A DNA stretch of 64,000 bases from Rikenellaceae bacterium. GTDB lineage: Bacteria > Bacteroidota > Bacteroidia > Bacteroidales > Rikenellaceae. The notes under the pieces are model-generated. The model saw nothing but the letters and a program-made list of their open reading frames with translations, was not told the origin of the DNA and ran no database searches. This document shows, piece by piece, positions 19,184 to 28,130 of the stretch; position 1 is the first letter of the stretch, and the number at the start of each line of letters is the position of its first letter. Where the stretch lies: assembly GCA_015059715.1 (NCBI GenBank), contig SUZV01000005.1:53980-117979 (forward strand), read 5' to 3'. Position numbers and translations under genes: made by a program.

Positions 19184-20803
19184 ATGAAGAGAGGTGATTC
19201 TACACCACGTGTTGTCGGGCTGACTCTTGCAGTGATTGTGGGTGTTGTAGCCTTAGGCTTCGTACCACAGTTCGAGCTCTTTGGTATGCAGATAAAGCGT
19301 GTCGACATACTCGCTGATTTGCGCGATAATAGGGTTGACGAGGCTGTGGAGTATGAGGCAAACATCGAGCGTCTGGAAGAGCAGCTGGCCGCAATAGTGG
19401 CGCGTGATACCATTGTCGAGGTAGACACACTCCCCGAGCTACCACCTGTGCGCTATGAGTGGATAGCGGGCCAGGCGAGACGCGAGGTGCGAGAGAGCCT
19501 TCGCAGTGATGACCTGAGGGGTGTCGCCGAGAGCATGAGTGTAGCTGTCGAGGACTTTGACACACTTGAGGTTACGCGCTTCGATAACTTTATCGATAAG
19601 TTGGTCTCGGGAGATGGTGTGCGCATAGCCTTTATGGGTGACTCGTTCATCGAGGGCGATATCCTCACCTCGGACCTTCGTGCCGAGCTTCAGCACCTCT
19701 TCGGAGGGCGCGGTGTAGGCTTTGTGGCCTGCGATATACCCTTTACTACGGTGCGTAAGACTGTAAAACGTAGCTCGTCGGGCTGGTCGGCATATAGCGT
19801 GATGAAGCCTAAGAGTATACCACAAAATATTAAAGATAAGTTCTTTATCTCGGGATATGTAGCCATAGGGGAGAGTGGTGCGACGACGACGTGGCGCACA
19901 ACAGATGCCTTTGCTACAATCGACTCCTGCACTCGGGCTCGTGTGCTACTCTATAGCCGCGATACGGCAACTGTCGAGCTATGCCTAAACGATACCATAC
20001 CCCACGATATCAAGATTGTTGGTGATAGTCGTCTAAGGGAGCTCTATGTCGAGGCTGAGAGCATAAACTCGCTGGGTATCAAGGTTGTTGATGGCAAGGT
20101 ATTGTGTTATGGTGTCTCGCTTGAGGGTAACGACGGTGTCACTGTCGACAACTTCTCGGTGCGTAGTAATAATGGACACGCTATCTTCGGTACGGGGGCG
20201 GCGATAAATCGCGAGGCCCACGATATGCTCGGCTACGACCTTGTGGTGTTGCAGTATGGTCTGAACATTATGCAGAAGGGGCAGCGCGGATACTCAAACT
20301 ACCGCAAGCAGTTATGCAATATGATAACATACGCCGAGCGATGCTTCCCTGGTGCAGCCATCTTGGTGTTGGGCGTAAGTGACCGCTGGGTAAAGAGTGA
20401 GGAGACGGCAAAATATGAGCCTATAGGCTCTGTCGATGCTCTAACAGCGTACCAGAGAGCTGCGGCAGATAGTACCAATGTATGCTTCTGGAATACGTAT
20501 GAGGCGATGACCGCACTTGGAGGTATGCCTACATTTGTCGCTAAGGGCTGGGCTGCTGGGGACTATACGCACATCAACTTTGCAGGTGGCAGGCGCATAG
20601 CAAACTCTTTAGTTGCGGCCATTGTCGAGCCTGTATACCAGAGGCTCAAGATACGTGAACAGGAGGCCCAGCGCATCGAAGATGAGGTTCGTCGCAGGAT
20701 GATAAAGGCCGAGCATAGCATGCAACTACAGATTGGGGAGGTGAAGTTGCGCGCAGAGGGTAGCGGTGCAGAGGTTGATACGCCACAATTAGATGTTGAG
20801 TAG
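19184..20803 (+). CDS. SGNH/GDSL-fold hydrolase paired with an MBOAT
   Basis: 539-residue protein with an N-terminal membrane anchor (residues ~10-32), a short charged helix (about 45-75), and then an SGNH hydrolase fold. Block I is FMGDSFIEGD near residue 150, block III is LQYGLNI near 360, and block V is DYTHINFAGG near 465. Proteins of this type next to an MBOAT are thought to help O-acetylate or de-acetylate extracytoplasmic glycans, by analogy with AlgX/AlgJ and PatB. The MBOAT begins 2 bases after its stop. A target glycan cannot be named: no polymer biosynthesis genes are nearby. Confidence 0.8.
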   Translation: MKRGDSTPRVVGLTLAVIVGVVALGFVPQFELFGMQIKRVDILADLRDNRVDEAVEYEANIERLEEQLAAIVARDTIVEVDTLPELPPVRYEWIAGQARREVRESLRSDDLRGVAESMSVAVEDFDTLEVTRFDNFIDKLVSGDGVRIAFMGDSFIEGDILTSDLRAELQHLFGGRGVGFVACDIPFTTVRKTVKRSSSGWSAYSVMKPKSIPQNIKDKFFISGYVAIGESGATTTWRTTDAFATIDSCTRARVLLYSRDTATVELCLNDTIPHDIKIVGDSRLRELYVEAESINSLGIKVVDGKVLCYGVSLEGNDGVTVDNFSVRSNNGHAIFGTGAAINREAHDMLGYDLVVLQYGLNIMQKGQRGYSNYRKQLCNMITYAERCFPGAAILVLGVSDRWVKSEETAKYEPIGSVDALTAYQRAAADSTNVCFWNTYEAMTALGGMPTFVAKGWAAGDYTHINFAGGRRIANSLVAAIVEPVYQRLKIREQEAQRIEDEVRRRMIKAEHSMQLQIGEVKLRAEGSGAEVDTPQLDVE

Positions 20804-20805
20804 CG

Positions 20806-22335
20806 ATGGAGGCGTTGTTTAAGTTCGACGATACGTTGTGGCAGCGCGTGGTGTCGCTCTTAGAGTATGACCCTACGTCACCCCTTACGCTAACTACGGG
20901 ATTCTTTCTCTTCGCCTTCCTGGTGTTTGGCATAGGATATCTCGTGGTGCGTGGCTGTACCTATCTTAGAGTGCTGTATGTCGTACTCTTCTCGCTATAC
21001 TTCTACTACAAGCTCTCGGGTATCTATGTGTTGCTGCTTCTCGGTGTTGCTCTGAGCGACTATGTTATTGGCTGGCTTGTGTATCTACGCAGAAGAGGTG
21101 GTGGCCGCGGCCGAGGGTGGGTGGCACTGAGTGTGGTGATAAATGTCTCGATACTCCTCTATTTCAAGGCTACCGACCTCTTTGTAGATGTTGTAAATAA
21201 TATCTATGGCTCGGGTACGCTCGACTGGGAGAGTGTCGTAGTGCCTGCGGGTGTGTCATTCTTCGTATTTCAATCTATCGCATACGTTGTCGATATATCG
21301 CGTGGCGAGATAAAACCCTTGAAGCGTCTTACAAGCTACCTCTTTTTGTTGTCGTTTTTCCCGAAGATGTTCCTCGGACCTCTGGTCAAGGCGCGAGAGT
21401 TTATCCCTCAGATTGAGGCCTCGAAGGTGAGCGTTAAGCGCGAGGACTTAGGACGTGCCGTATCGCTTGTGGCTGGGGGTATGATTAAGTATGCTGTGAT
21501 ATCCAAAGCGTTGGGCGTTCTGTTCGTAGCACCTGCCTTTGCAGGCGAGCTGGGCGATGGAGGTTTTGTCGCGCTTATGGCCATATATGGATTTACGTTG
21601 CAGATATATTGCGACTTTTCGGGATACTCCGATATCGCTCAGGGTGTGGCTCTTATGCTCGGCTTTCGCCTGCCAGATAACTTTGATGCTCCCTACCAGT
21701 CGGCCACAATCACCGAGTTCTGGCGACGATGGCATATATCGCTATCAACGTGGCTTAAGGAGTACCTCTATATCTCGCTTGGCGGTAACCGCAAGGGTAG
21801 CTTTAGGACATATCTAAACCTCTTCCTTACGATGCTGCTCGGAGGCTTGTGGCATGGCGTGGGTGTAACCTTTGTCGCTTGGGGCGCACTGCATGGCGTG
21901 GCCCTCGCGCTACATAAGATATGGATGCGCATAGTGCCTGGTGCTAAGGCTATGGGTAGGGATATGTCGCTGCTACGTAGAGGGTTGGCAACGGTGTTGA
22001 CCTTTAACCTTGTAGCCTTTGGCTGGTTACTCTTTACGGCCGAGGATATGAACGTCGTAGAGGATATGCTGCTAAGCATAGTAAACAACTTCTCGACGGA
22101 GGATGTGTGGGCGATTGTCGAGGCTAATAGCGTAGCCTTTGGGCTTATGCTCTTTGGTTACCTGCTTCACGCGCTGCCCCGCTCGGCCGATGACGCGCTA
22201 CGACGTGCGGTTACACGCATAGGCTTTGTCGGTCAGTGGGTGGTTCTGGTTGTAACAATATGGTTGGTGATGGAGTGCGGAGCGTTGCTCTCAGATGGCA
22301 GTGGGGCTGGACTTCCGATGTATGCCGCCTTTTAA
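20806..22335 (+). CDS. MBOAT-family O-acyltransferase (AlgI/DltB-like)
   Basis: 509-residue membrane protein with about eleven hydrophobic segments. The family core is visible: FDAPYQSATITEFWRRWHIS near 295, SLGGNRKG near 325 and LLGGLWHGVGVTFVAWG near 345, including the catalytic histidine in LWHG. MBOATs of the AlgI type pass an acyl group, usually acetyl, across the membrane to a glycan. The SGNH protein just upstream and the PAP2 phosphatase 9 bases downstream are probably its partners in one operon. Confidence 0.92.
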   Translation: MEALFKFDDTLWQRVVSLLEYDPTSPLTLTTGFFLFAFLVFGIGYLVVRGCTYLRVLYVVLFSLYFYYKLSGIYVLLLLGVALSDYVIGWLVYLRRRGGGRGRGWVALSVVINVSILLYFKATDLFVDVVNNIYGSGTLDWESVVVPAGVSFFVFQSIAYVVDISRGEIKPLKRLTSYLFLLSFFPKMFLGPLVKAREFIPQIEASKVSVKREDLGRAVSLVAGGMIKYAVISKALGVLFVAPAFAGELGDGGFVALMAIYGFTLQIYCDFSGYSDIAQGVALMLGFRLPDNFDAPYQSATITEFWRRWHISLSTWLKEYLYISLGGNRKGSFRTYLNLFLTMLLGGLWHGVGVTFVAWGALHGVALALHKIWMRIVPGAKAMGRDMSLLRRGLATVLTFNLVAFGWLLFTAEDMNVVEDMLLSIVNNFSTEDVWAIVEANSVAFGLMLFGYLLHALPRSADDALRRAVTRIGFVGQWVVLVVTIWLVMECGALLSDGSGAGLPMYAAF

Positions 22336-22344
22336 TGATATATT

Positions 22345-22941
22345 ATGGATATGAGTAACATAACGTGGGATTGGCCGATATTCGATGTGCTCAACTTCGA
22401 GGGCCCAGAGTGGTTAGATTGCTTTATGGTGGCAGTCTCGGGTGTGATGATGTGGATACCACTATATATACTTATTATATATATGGTTTGGCGCAGCTAT
22501 CGTTGGCGCGGTGTTGTTGCGCTGCTCATTGCGGTAGGCTTGGCTATGGGCATGGCCGATATTATCGCAGGTATCTTTAAACATTCAGGTCCGCTCAAGG
22601 GGCTATGGCCCGACTTCCCGGTGCGTCCGCGTCCGATGTTTACCGACACCCTTGGCGATGTACACGTTGTGTCGACAAATCATGGTACCTATGGCACGGT
22701 GTCGGCGCACGCTGCGACGATTGTATCGTTATCCCTGTTGTCGAGCTACGTAGTGCGTCGCCGTTGGTTTACGATACTTGTAGTGCTCTGTGCGCTGCTT
22801 ATATGCTATTCGCGTATATATCTTGCCTGCCACTTTCCGCAGGATATACTTATCGGCACGCTGCTCGGTATTGTGTCGGGATATGCAGGCCTTTGGCTAT
22901 TTCGGTACGTCGTGCGACTGCTTGGCAAGAGCGAAAAATAG
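22345..22941 (+). CDS. PAP2-family membrane phosphatase
   Basis: 198-residue membrane protein of the lipid phosphatase family. The three phosphatase motifs are recognisable in degenerate form: VRPRP near 92, GTVSAHAATIV near 117 in place of PSGH, and YSRIYLACHFPQDI near 154 with the catalytic histidine. Likely substrates are undecaprenyl diphosphate or another lipid phosphate at the outer face of the inner membrane. It is the last gene of the antiporter-SGNH-MBOAT group. Recycling of a lipid carrier for the acylated glycan is possible but is my inference. Confidence 0.86.
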   Translation: MDMSNITWDWPIFDVLNFEGPEWLDCFMVAVSGVMMWIPLYILIIYMVWRSYRWRGVVALLIAVGLAMGMADIIAGIFKHSGPLKGLWPDFPVRPRPMFTDTLGDVHVVSTNHGTYGTVSAHAATIVSLSLLSSYVVRRRWFTILVVLCALLICYSRIYLACHFPQDILIGTLLGIVSGYAGLWLFRYVVRLLGKSEK

Positions 22942-23056
22942 TAAAGAGGCGTTGCAGATAGCTGTAGTACCGATTTTTTTCTTTTGTGAATAAAGTGTCG
23001 AAAAGTTGAGGGTGACGGCTTGGTTTATCCGATAAAAAATCACGAATTTTGTATGC

Positions 23057-23076
23057 CTGAATAAGCCCCTATTCAG
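23057..23076 (+). promoter_or_regulatory. perfect hairpin upstream of nrdJ
   Basis: CTGAATA and TATTCAG flank AGCCCC, 61 bases before the ATG. It could be an operator or leader hairpin. I searched the 196-base gap for a B12 riboswitch core or an NrdR box and recognised neither. Confidence 0.3.
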
Positions 23077-23137
23077 ATATATTGGGCAGGAGAAGGTTGC
23101 TTCGATGGTAGAAATAATTAAATAAAAAAATATACAT

Positions 23138-25690
23138 ATGATTAAAAAGCCTAATAACGAACAACTTAAGGCGGTGAAGTATGAAGATGCTGTCGCTGCC
23201 TCAAAGGAGTACTTCCAGGGTGATGAGCTTGCAGCACAGGTGTGGGTGAGCAAGTATGCCCTCAAGGACTCGTTTGGTAATATTTATGAGACTTCGCCCG
23301 AGGATATGCACCATCGTATAGCCAATGAGTTGGCTCGTATCGAGAGTAACTATCCTAACCCACTTAGTAAAAACGAGATATTTGATCTGCTCGATCACTT
23401 CCGCTATGTGATACCTCAGGGTGGCCCTATGACAGGTATCGGTAACAATATGCAGGTGGCTTCGCTGTCGAACTGCTTCGTTATTGGCCATAAGAATCCT
23501 GCCGACTCATACGGTGGTATCTTCCGTATGGACGAGGAGCAGGTGCAGCTTATGAAGCGTCGCGGTGGCGTAGGTCACGATTTGTCGCACATACGCCCTA
23601 CGGGTAGCCCAGTGCTTAACTCGGCACTCACCTCTACGGGTATTGTCCCATTCATGGAGCGTTACTCAAACTCTACGCGCGAGGTGGCTCAGGATGGCCG
23701 TCGCGGTGCGCTGATGCTCTCGTTGCTTATCAAGCATCCCGATGCCGAGAGCTTTATCGACGCTAAGGTCGACACAGGCAAGGTTACAGGTGCCAACGTA
23801 TCTATCAAGATTGACGATGAGTTTATGCGAGCAGCACTTTCGGGTCAGAGCTACCGTCAGGAGTTCCCTATAGGCTCGAAGAGACCTATCCTCACGCGCG
23901 ACATCGATGCTCGCAAACTCTGGGATAAGATTATCCATAACGCTTGGAAGTCGGCAGAGCCTGGTGTGCTCTTCTGGGATACTATACTTCGTGAGAGTGT
24001 GCCCGACTGCTATGCCGAGGATGGCTTCCGCACAGTGTCGACAAACCCTTGTGGCGAGATTCCGTTGTGTCCATACGACAGCTGCCGTCTATTGGCTCTC
24101 AACCTCCTTGGCTATGTCGAGAATCCATTTACGCCAGAGGCTAAGTTTAACTTCGAGCTCTTCAAGAGTCATGTGGCTAAGGCTATGCACCTTATGGACG
24201 ACATTATCGACCTTGAGCTTGAGAAGGTAGAGCTTATAATCAACAAGATAGCGAGTGACCCCGAGGATGACGATGTACGTCGCGTTGAGCTTGAGCTATG
24301 GCACAAGATTAAGAGTATGGCACTCAAGGGTCGCCGCACAGGCCTTGGCATCACTGCCGAGGGTGATATGTTGGCTGCGTTGGGCCTTCGCTATGGTTCC
24401 GAGGAGGCTATCGACTTTGCTGTGAAGGTACACAAGACCCTCGCAGTAGAGGCATACCGCGAGTCGGTAAATATGGCCAAGGAGCGTGGTGCTTTTGGTG
24501 TGTTCGACTTCGAGAAGGAGAGGGGCAACCCAATGATTACACGTATCTTGGAGGCTGCGCCCGAGCTTGAGGAGGAGATGAAGAAGTATGGCCGTAGAAA
24601 TATCGCTATGCTCACCATAGCACCTACGGGCACTACATCGCTTATGTCGCAGACGACATCGGGTATCGAGCCAGTATTCCGCCCCGTATATAAGCGTCGC
24701 CGCAAGATTAACCCCTCGGATAAGGAGCAGACAGCCTCGTTTGTAGACGAGACAGGCGAGAAGTTTATCGAGTACTACGTCTTCCACCACCAGTTTGTTA
24801 AGTGGCTTGAGATTAATGGCTACGACACCTCGCGCCTACAGAGTATCGACGAGCAGGAGTTGGAGAAGTGGCTTGCAGCATCGCCCTACTACAAGGCTAC
24901 CGCAAACGACATCGATTGGGTTGCTAAGGTTAAGATGCAGGGTGCTATTCAGAAGTGGGTGGACCACTCTATATCTGTAACTGTAAACCTGCCTAACGAG
25001 GTGACCGAGGAGCTCGTTGCCCAAGTATATCGCACAGCGTGGGAGTCGGGCTGTAAGGGTATTACCGTATATCGTGATGGCTGCCGCGATGGTGTGCTCC
25101 TCGATGTTAAGGATAAGGGTGCTGCTAAGGGTAACTGCTCAAGTGGCGAAAGCATACGTCGTCCAGAGTCTATTGCTGCCGACATCGTGCGCTTTAAGAA
25201 TGGCTCGGAGGATTGGATTGCCTTTGTAGGTAAGCAGGATGACCGTCCTTATGAGATTTTCACTGGTAAGATCGAGGAGGATGCTATGTATATCCCCAAG
25301 ACCATCACCAAGGGCCACATCCTTAAGGTTACAGAGGCTGATGGCACTAAGCGTTACGACTTCCAGTATCAGGACCGCTACGGATATATCAACACTATTG
25401 GTGGTATCTCGCGTCTCTTCGACGAGGAGTTCTGGAACTATGCTAAGCTTATCTCGGGAGTGTTGCGCTATGGTATGCCTATCGATAAGGTTGTGCAGCT
25501 TGTCGACGGCCTACACCTCGACTCTGAGACTATTAACACCTGGAAGAATGGTGTTGAGCGCGCCTTGAAGCGTTATATTAAGGATGGTACACGTGGTAAG
25601 GGTCGCTGTCCTCAGTGTGGACAGGAGAATATGGCCTATCAGAATGGCTGTTTGACTTGTATGGCGTGTGGGTACTCCAAGTGCAACTAA
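23138..25690 (+). CDS. nrdJ: adenosylcobalamin-dependent (class II) ribonucleotide reductase
   Basis: 850-residue single-chain enzyme that makes deoxynucleotides with a B12 cofactor and does not need oxygen. Segments typical of class II enzymes are SLSNCFVIG near 110 (first active-site Cys), MKRRGGVGHDLSHIRP near 144, NPCGEIPLCPYDSCR near 304 and APTGTTSLMSQTTSGIEPVF near 492. The C-terminus ends in two CxxC-type pairs (CPQCGQ, CMACGYSKC), the zinc-finger-like tail of this subgroup, which carries re-reducing cysteines. It stands alone, with no NrdR and no small subunit, as expected. The cell must take up or make cobalamin. Confidence 0.95.
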   Translation: MIKKPNNEQLKAVKYEDAVAASKEYFQGDELAAQVWVSKYALKDSFGNIYETSPEDMHHRIANELARIESNYPNPLSKNEIFDLLDHFRYVIPQGGPMTGIGNNMQVASLSNCFVIGHKNPADSYGGIFRMDEEQVQLMKRRGGVGHDLSHIRPTGSPVLNSALTSTGIVPFMERYSNSTREVAQDGRRGALMLSLLIKHPDAESFIDAKVDTGKVTGANVSIKIDDEFMRAALSGQSYRQEFPIGSKRPILTRDIDARKLWDKIIHNAWKSAEPGVLFWDTILRESVPDCYAEDGFRTVSTNPCGEIPLCPYDSCRLLALNLLGYVENPFTPEAKFNFELFKSHVAKAMHLMDDIIDLELEKVELIINKIASDPEDDDVRRVELELWHKIKSMALKGRRTGLGITAEGDMLAALGLRYGSEEAIDFAVKVHKTLAVEAYRESVNMAKERGAFGVFDFEKERGNPMITRILEAAPELEEEMKKYGRRNIAMLTIAPTGTTSLMSQTTSGIEPVFRPVYKRRRKINPSDKEQTASFVDETGEKFIEYYVFHHQFVKWLEINGYDTSRLQSIDEQELEKWLAASPYYKATANDIDWVAKVKMQGAIQKWVDHSISVTVNLPNEVTEELVAQVYRTAWESGCKGITVYRDGCRDGVLLDVKDKGAAKGNCSSGESIRRPESIAADIVRFKNGSEDWIAFVGKQDDRPYEIFTGKIEEDAMYIPKTITKGHILKVTEADGTKRYDFQYQDRYGYINTIGGISRLFDEEFWNYAKLISGVLRYGMPIDKVVQLVDGLHLDSETINTWKNGVERALKRYIKDGTRGKGRCPQCGQENMAYQNGCLTCMACGYSKCN

Positions 25691-25734
25691 ATTTTCGATT
25701 ATAAGGCCGCATCTGCGGCACATCCCTACAAGTA

Positions 25735-25780
25735 AGACCCATCGGGCTGTACTACGTGTACTATCCCGATGGGCCTTCTT
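25735..25780 (+). terminator. terminator of nrdJ
   Basis: CCCATCGGG (25738-25746) pairs with CCCGATGGG (25765-25773), extended by AAG/CTT, and is followed by TTCTTTTG. The loop holds a second GTAC/GTAC pairing. Confidence 0.8.
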
Positions 25781-25801
25781 TTGTGATGCACCACAAGGGT
25801 A

Positions 25802-25871
25802 TTCGTTGTTGCGGAGTGTTGTGATACTCGACCTCTTAATGTCTTATGGTCTTAACGTCTTAATGTCTTAA
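25802..25871. repeat. 8-base tandem repeat with a dispersed flank
   Basis: Five consecutive 8-base units of the type TCTTAATG, TCTTATGG, TCTTAACG. The preceding segment GTTGTGATACTCGACC is found again in inverted orientation at about 63847-63862, next to another set of the same 8-base units. It lies in the 289-base gap between nrdJ and the BACON gene; nothing else is visible there. Confidence 0.75.
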
Positions 25872-25979
25872 AAATGACTAGTACGGTCGCAGAGAAGGCG
25901 TGCGCCTATAATTATGGGGATACCGCTGTGTTCTGGGTAGTCCACGCAGTATCCCCAATCAACGCTTAGCTTAGCTTAT

Positions 25980-27923
25980 CTACTTACGTTTTGCCGTGAT
26001 AGAGAGGCTCTGCGCAGTAGGCTCCTCCTCGAGACCAAGCTTTGAGATAAGCTCCTCAAGGGGTCGCTTAGTGTCGCTATTGAACTCATACATAAATGGC
26101 TCCGATACCCACATTGGTGAGTAGTTGCCCTTATAGTCCATAATCACAGCGCACATAACGTAGAGCACTCCGTTCTCGCCTGTAAGTATCTTAGCCTCTG
26201 CTGAGGCGTAGCTAACAAGGTCATTAAAGATGGCCTCTTGTCCATCGAAGGTATATCTGTCGGCACGATAGATGGTGTAGAACATATCCTGCGTAGGCTT
26301 CTCGGTCTCTATCTCTGACCACATTGCGTACCAGCCCATACTCTCGAACATACCATAGTTATAGTACTTATCGGGGAAGCGTGCCTCAAGCTCTGCAAGA
26401 CTATATGGTCCCTCCCATCGAACATCGACGATGCCATTCTCGCACTCACCCTCGGCTTCAGTCGAGAAGTCTAAGCGGAAGAGCTCCGTTGTCACAGTGT
26501 CGCCATAGTATCCAAAGGCCAATACCGAGTACTCCGTTTCAGGCTTAAGGCTATTCACGTGGCTAAATATAGAGTTGCGATACAACGTCATATTGAAGTT
26601 GTTTAGTAGCCAGCTGATAATCTCAGCGTCGGATGTTGTGGGGACCTCCTCTTTGGCGACAAGGGCTACGGTATATGGCTCGTCGGTGGTAGGCGTAACC
26701 GATACATCGGCAACACGCACGTAGTTGTTCTCTACCTTGATGTCGAGAACCATATCTGACATAGCTACAGCCTCGGTGCTAAAGTTAACAAGCTGGGGCT
26801 TAGAGGCTACCTGTGGAAGTCCATCAACCATCTCTATGGCGTAAAGAATCATTGCATAGTCGGTTGCACCCTTGCGTATTTCGCTATAGGTCTCCTCGCC
26901 CTGGAGGCACATAAGCTCAAGGAGCTGCTCTGGAGTATATCCCGATGCCATATATGTCGAAATCATACTCATCCAGGTGTTAGAGACCGTGCGAGCATAC
27001 GCCTCGTCAAGCGTGCTACCCGGTCCACGATACATCCACTCATCCTCGGCGTAGATATCCAAGTAGTACTTACCATCCCACTCTATAGGTTTGATGTTGT
27101 ATGTCGCCTCAGGGCCATTTATATCGATGGTAACATCGAATTTAATATCGGCAAGGGTGTTCGATGAGAGCGAGAACATTGTATAAGCAATGGGCGAGGC
27201 CAAGGTGTAGTCGTTGTTCTCGGCATTTACCTCGATGGCATAGGCATAGAGTATATACTCCTTATCGGGAGTCATATTTGTCCAGGTAATCTCGCTATCA
27301 CCCTCGAAGGCTATCTGGTTCAATAGCAAAAACTCCTTGAGCATAGCCACGTCGTACTGCTCGGCCATACTCATAAAGTAGTTGTAGTCATCCATGAAGA
27401 GCTCTTCGGCAGTGGTTATGCCCATATTGTAGAAGTAGTCGAGCTCGGCCATGTAGACTATATATGGTATAGAGGGGTCTGAGGGGTAGATTATAGATTT
27501 ACATGTAGTGGTTGTTTTGCTGGTTATCTCCATTTGGAATGTAACACCCTCATATCCAGCCTGTGTAACCGTAATAGATATATCTTGAACCGTAGGATAT
27601 TTAACAGTAATGTAGGCTGTGCGTTCACTATTTTCCGAATTCTTTTCGATATCGAACTTAAGAGCACCATCTTGGGCTGCGATGTTATTAATCCACTCAG
27701 CATCCGTAGTGGCTACGATATCTATGCCATTAATGCCATTGGTTATAGTGTAGTTTATTGCACAACTACCACCCTCTGAGGTCGCCGTTAATGTGGTTTC
27801 GGCAAACTCAACAGTCGTGGTCTTTGGCTCCTCATCGACTGGGGCATTGTTCTCCGTACAACCAACTGCAAGTGCGCAACAGGCCATTGCAGCAATAAGT
27901 GTAAAAAGTTTTAATTTTCTCAT
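25980..27923 (-). CDS. BACON-domain surface lipoprotein
   Basis: 647-residue lipoprotein. The signal peptide MRKLKLFTLIAAMACCALA ends at a lipobox with the modified cysteine in VGC. A BACON domain follows (about residues 38-128; ATDAEWI and ITVTQAGYEG are its typical strands), then three fibronectin-like segments each containing a phrase such as TPDKEYILYAYA or KPETEYSVLAFG. BACON domains are common in Bacteroidota surface lipoproteins and are thought to bind glycans or mucin; no enzyme is visible. The ATG at 27923 is better than a GTG at 27929. It diverges from a paralogue at 28131. Confidence 0.85.
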   Translation of the reverse strand: MRKLKLFTLIAAMACCALAVGCTENNAPVDEEPKTTTVEFAETTLTATSEGGSCAINYTITNGINGIDIVATTDAEWINNIAAQDGALKFDIEKNSENSERTAYITVKYPTVQDISITVTQAGYEGVTFQMEITSKTTTTCKSIIYPSDPSIPYIVYMAELDYFYNMGITTAEELFMDDYNYFMSMAEQYDVAMLKEFLLLNQIAFEGDSEITWTNMTPDKEYILYAYAIEVNAENNDYTLASPIAYTMFSLSSNTLADIKFDVTIDINGPEATYNIKPIEWDGKYYLDIYAEDEWMYRGPGSTLDEAYARTVSNTWMSMISTYMASGYTPEQLLELMCLQGEETYSEIRKGATDYAMILYAIEMVDGLPQVASKPQLVNFSTEAVAMSDMVLDIKVENNYVRVADVSVTPTTDEPYTVALVAKEEVPTTSDAEIISWLLNNFNMTLYRNSIFSHVNSLKPETEYSVLAFGYYGDTVTTELFRLDFSTEAEGECENGIVDVRWEGPYSLAELEARFPDKYYNYGMFESMGWYAMWSEIETEKPTQDMFYTIYRADRYTFDGQEAIFNDLVSYASAEAKILTGENGVLYVMCAVIMDYKGNYSPMWVSEPFMYEFNSDTKRPLEELISKLGLEEEPTAQSLSITAKRK

Positions 27924-27952
27924 AGACACGTTTTAAAGTTTAATTTCTTGAG

Positions 27953-27984
27953 CAAAGATATGATTTTTATTGTTACTTTGCAAA
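27953..27984 (-). promoter_or_regulatory. promoter of the minus-strand BACON lipoprotein
   Basis: On the minus strand TTTG (27984-27981), 20 bases, then TATCTTTG (27960-27953), 30 bases before the ATG: a full match to the Bacteroidota consensus. Confidence 0.75.
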
Positions 27985-28044
27985 CATAGCTAATCTTTCT
28001 TGAAAAAAATAGTGGCCGATATGATATGTTTTACAATTTATTAT

Positions 28045-28052
28045 TATATTTG
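28045..28052 (+). promoter_or_regulatory. -7 box of the plus-strand BACON lipoprotein
   Basis: TATATTTG matches TAnnTTTG, 78 bases before the ATG. The AT-rich leader that follows is longer than at most genes here. No clear -33 box. Confidence 0.5.
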
Positions 28053-28130
28053 TCCCTTGAAAAGATGTTTTTTAGTTAAAAATTTTAAAAACTTTAATTT
28101 ATATTACCTATTTAAACTTAAATTTAATCT

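Noticed and set aside
22942..23137. Cobalamin riboswitch upstream of the B12-dependent reductase
   Set aside because: The gap is short and I could not find the conserved B12-box core; only a small hairpin is present.
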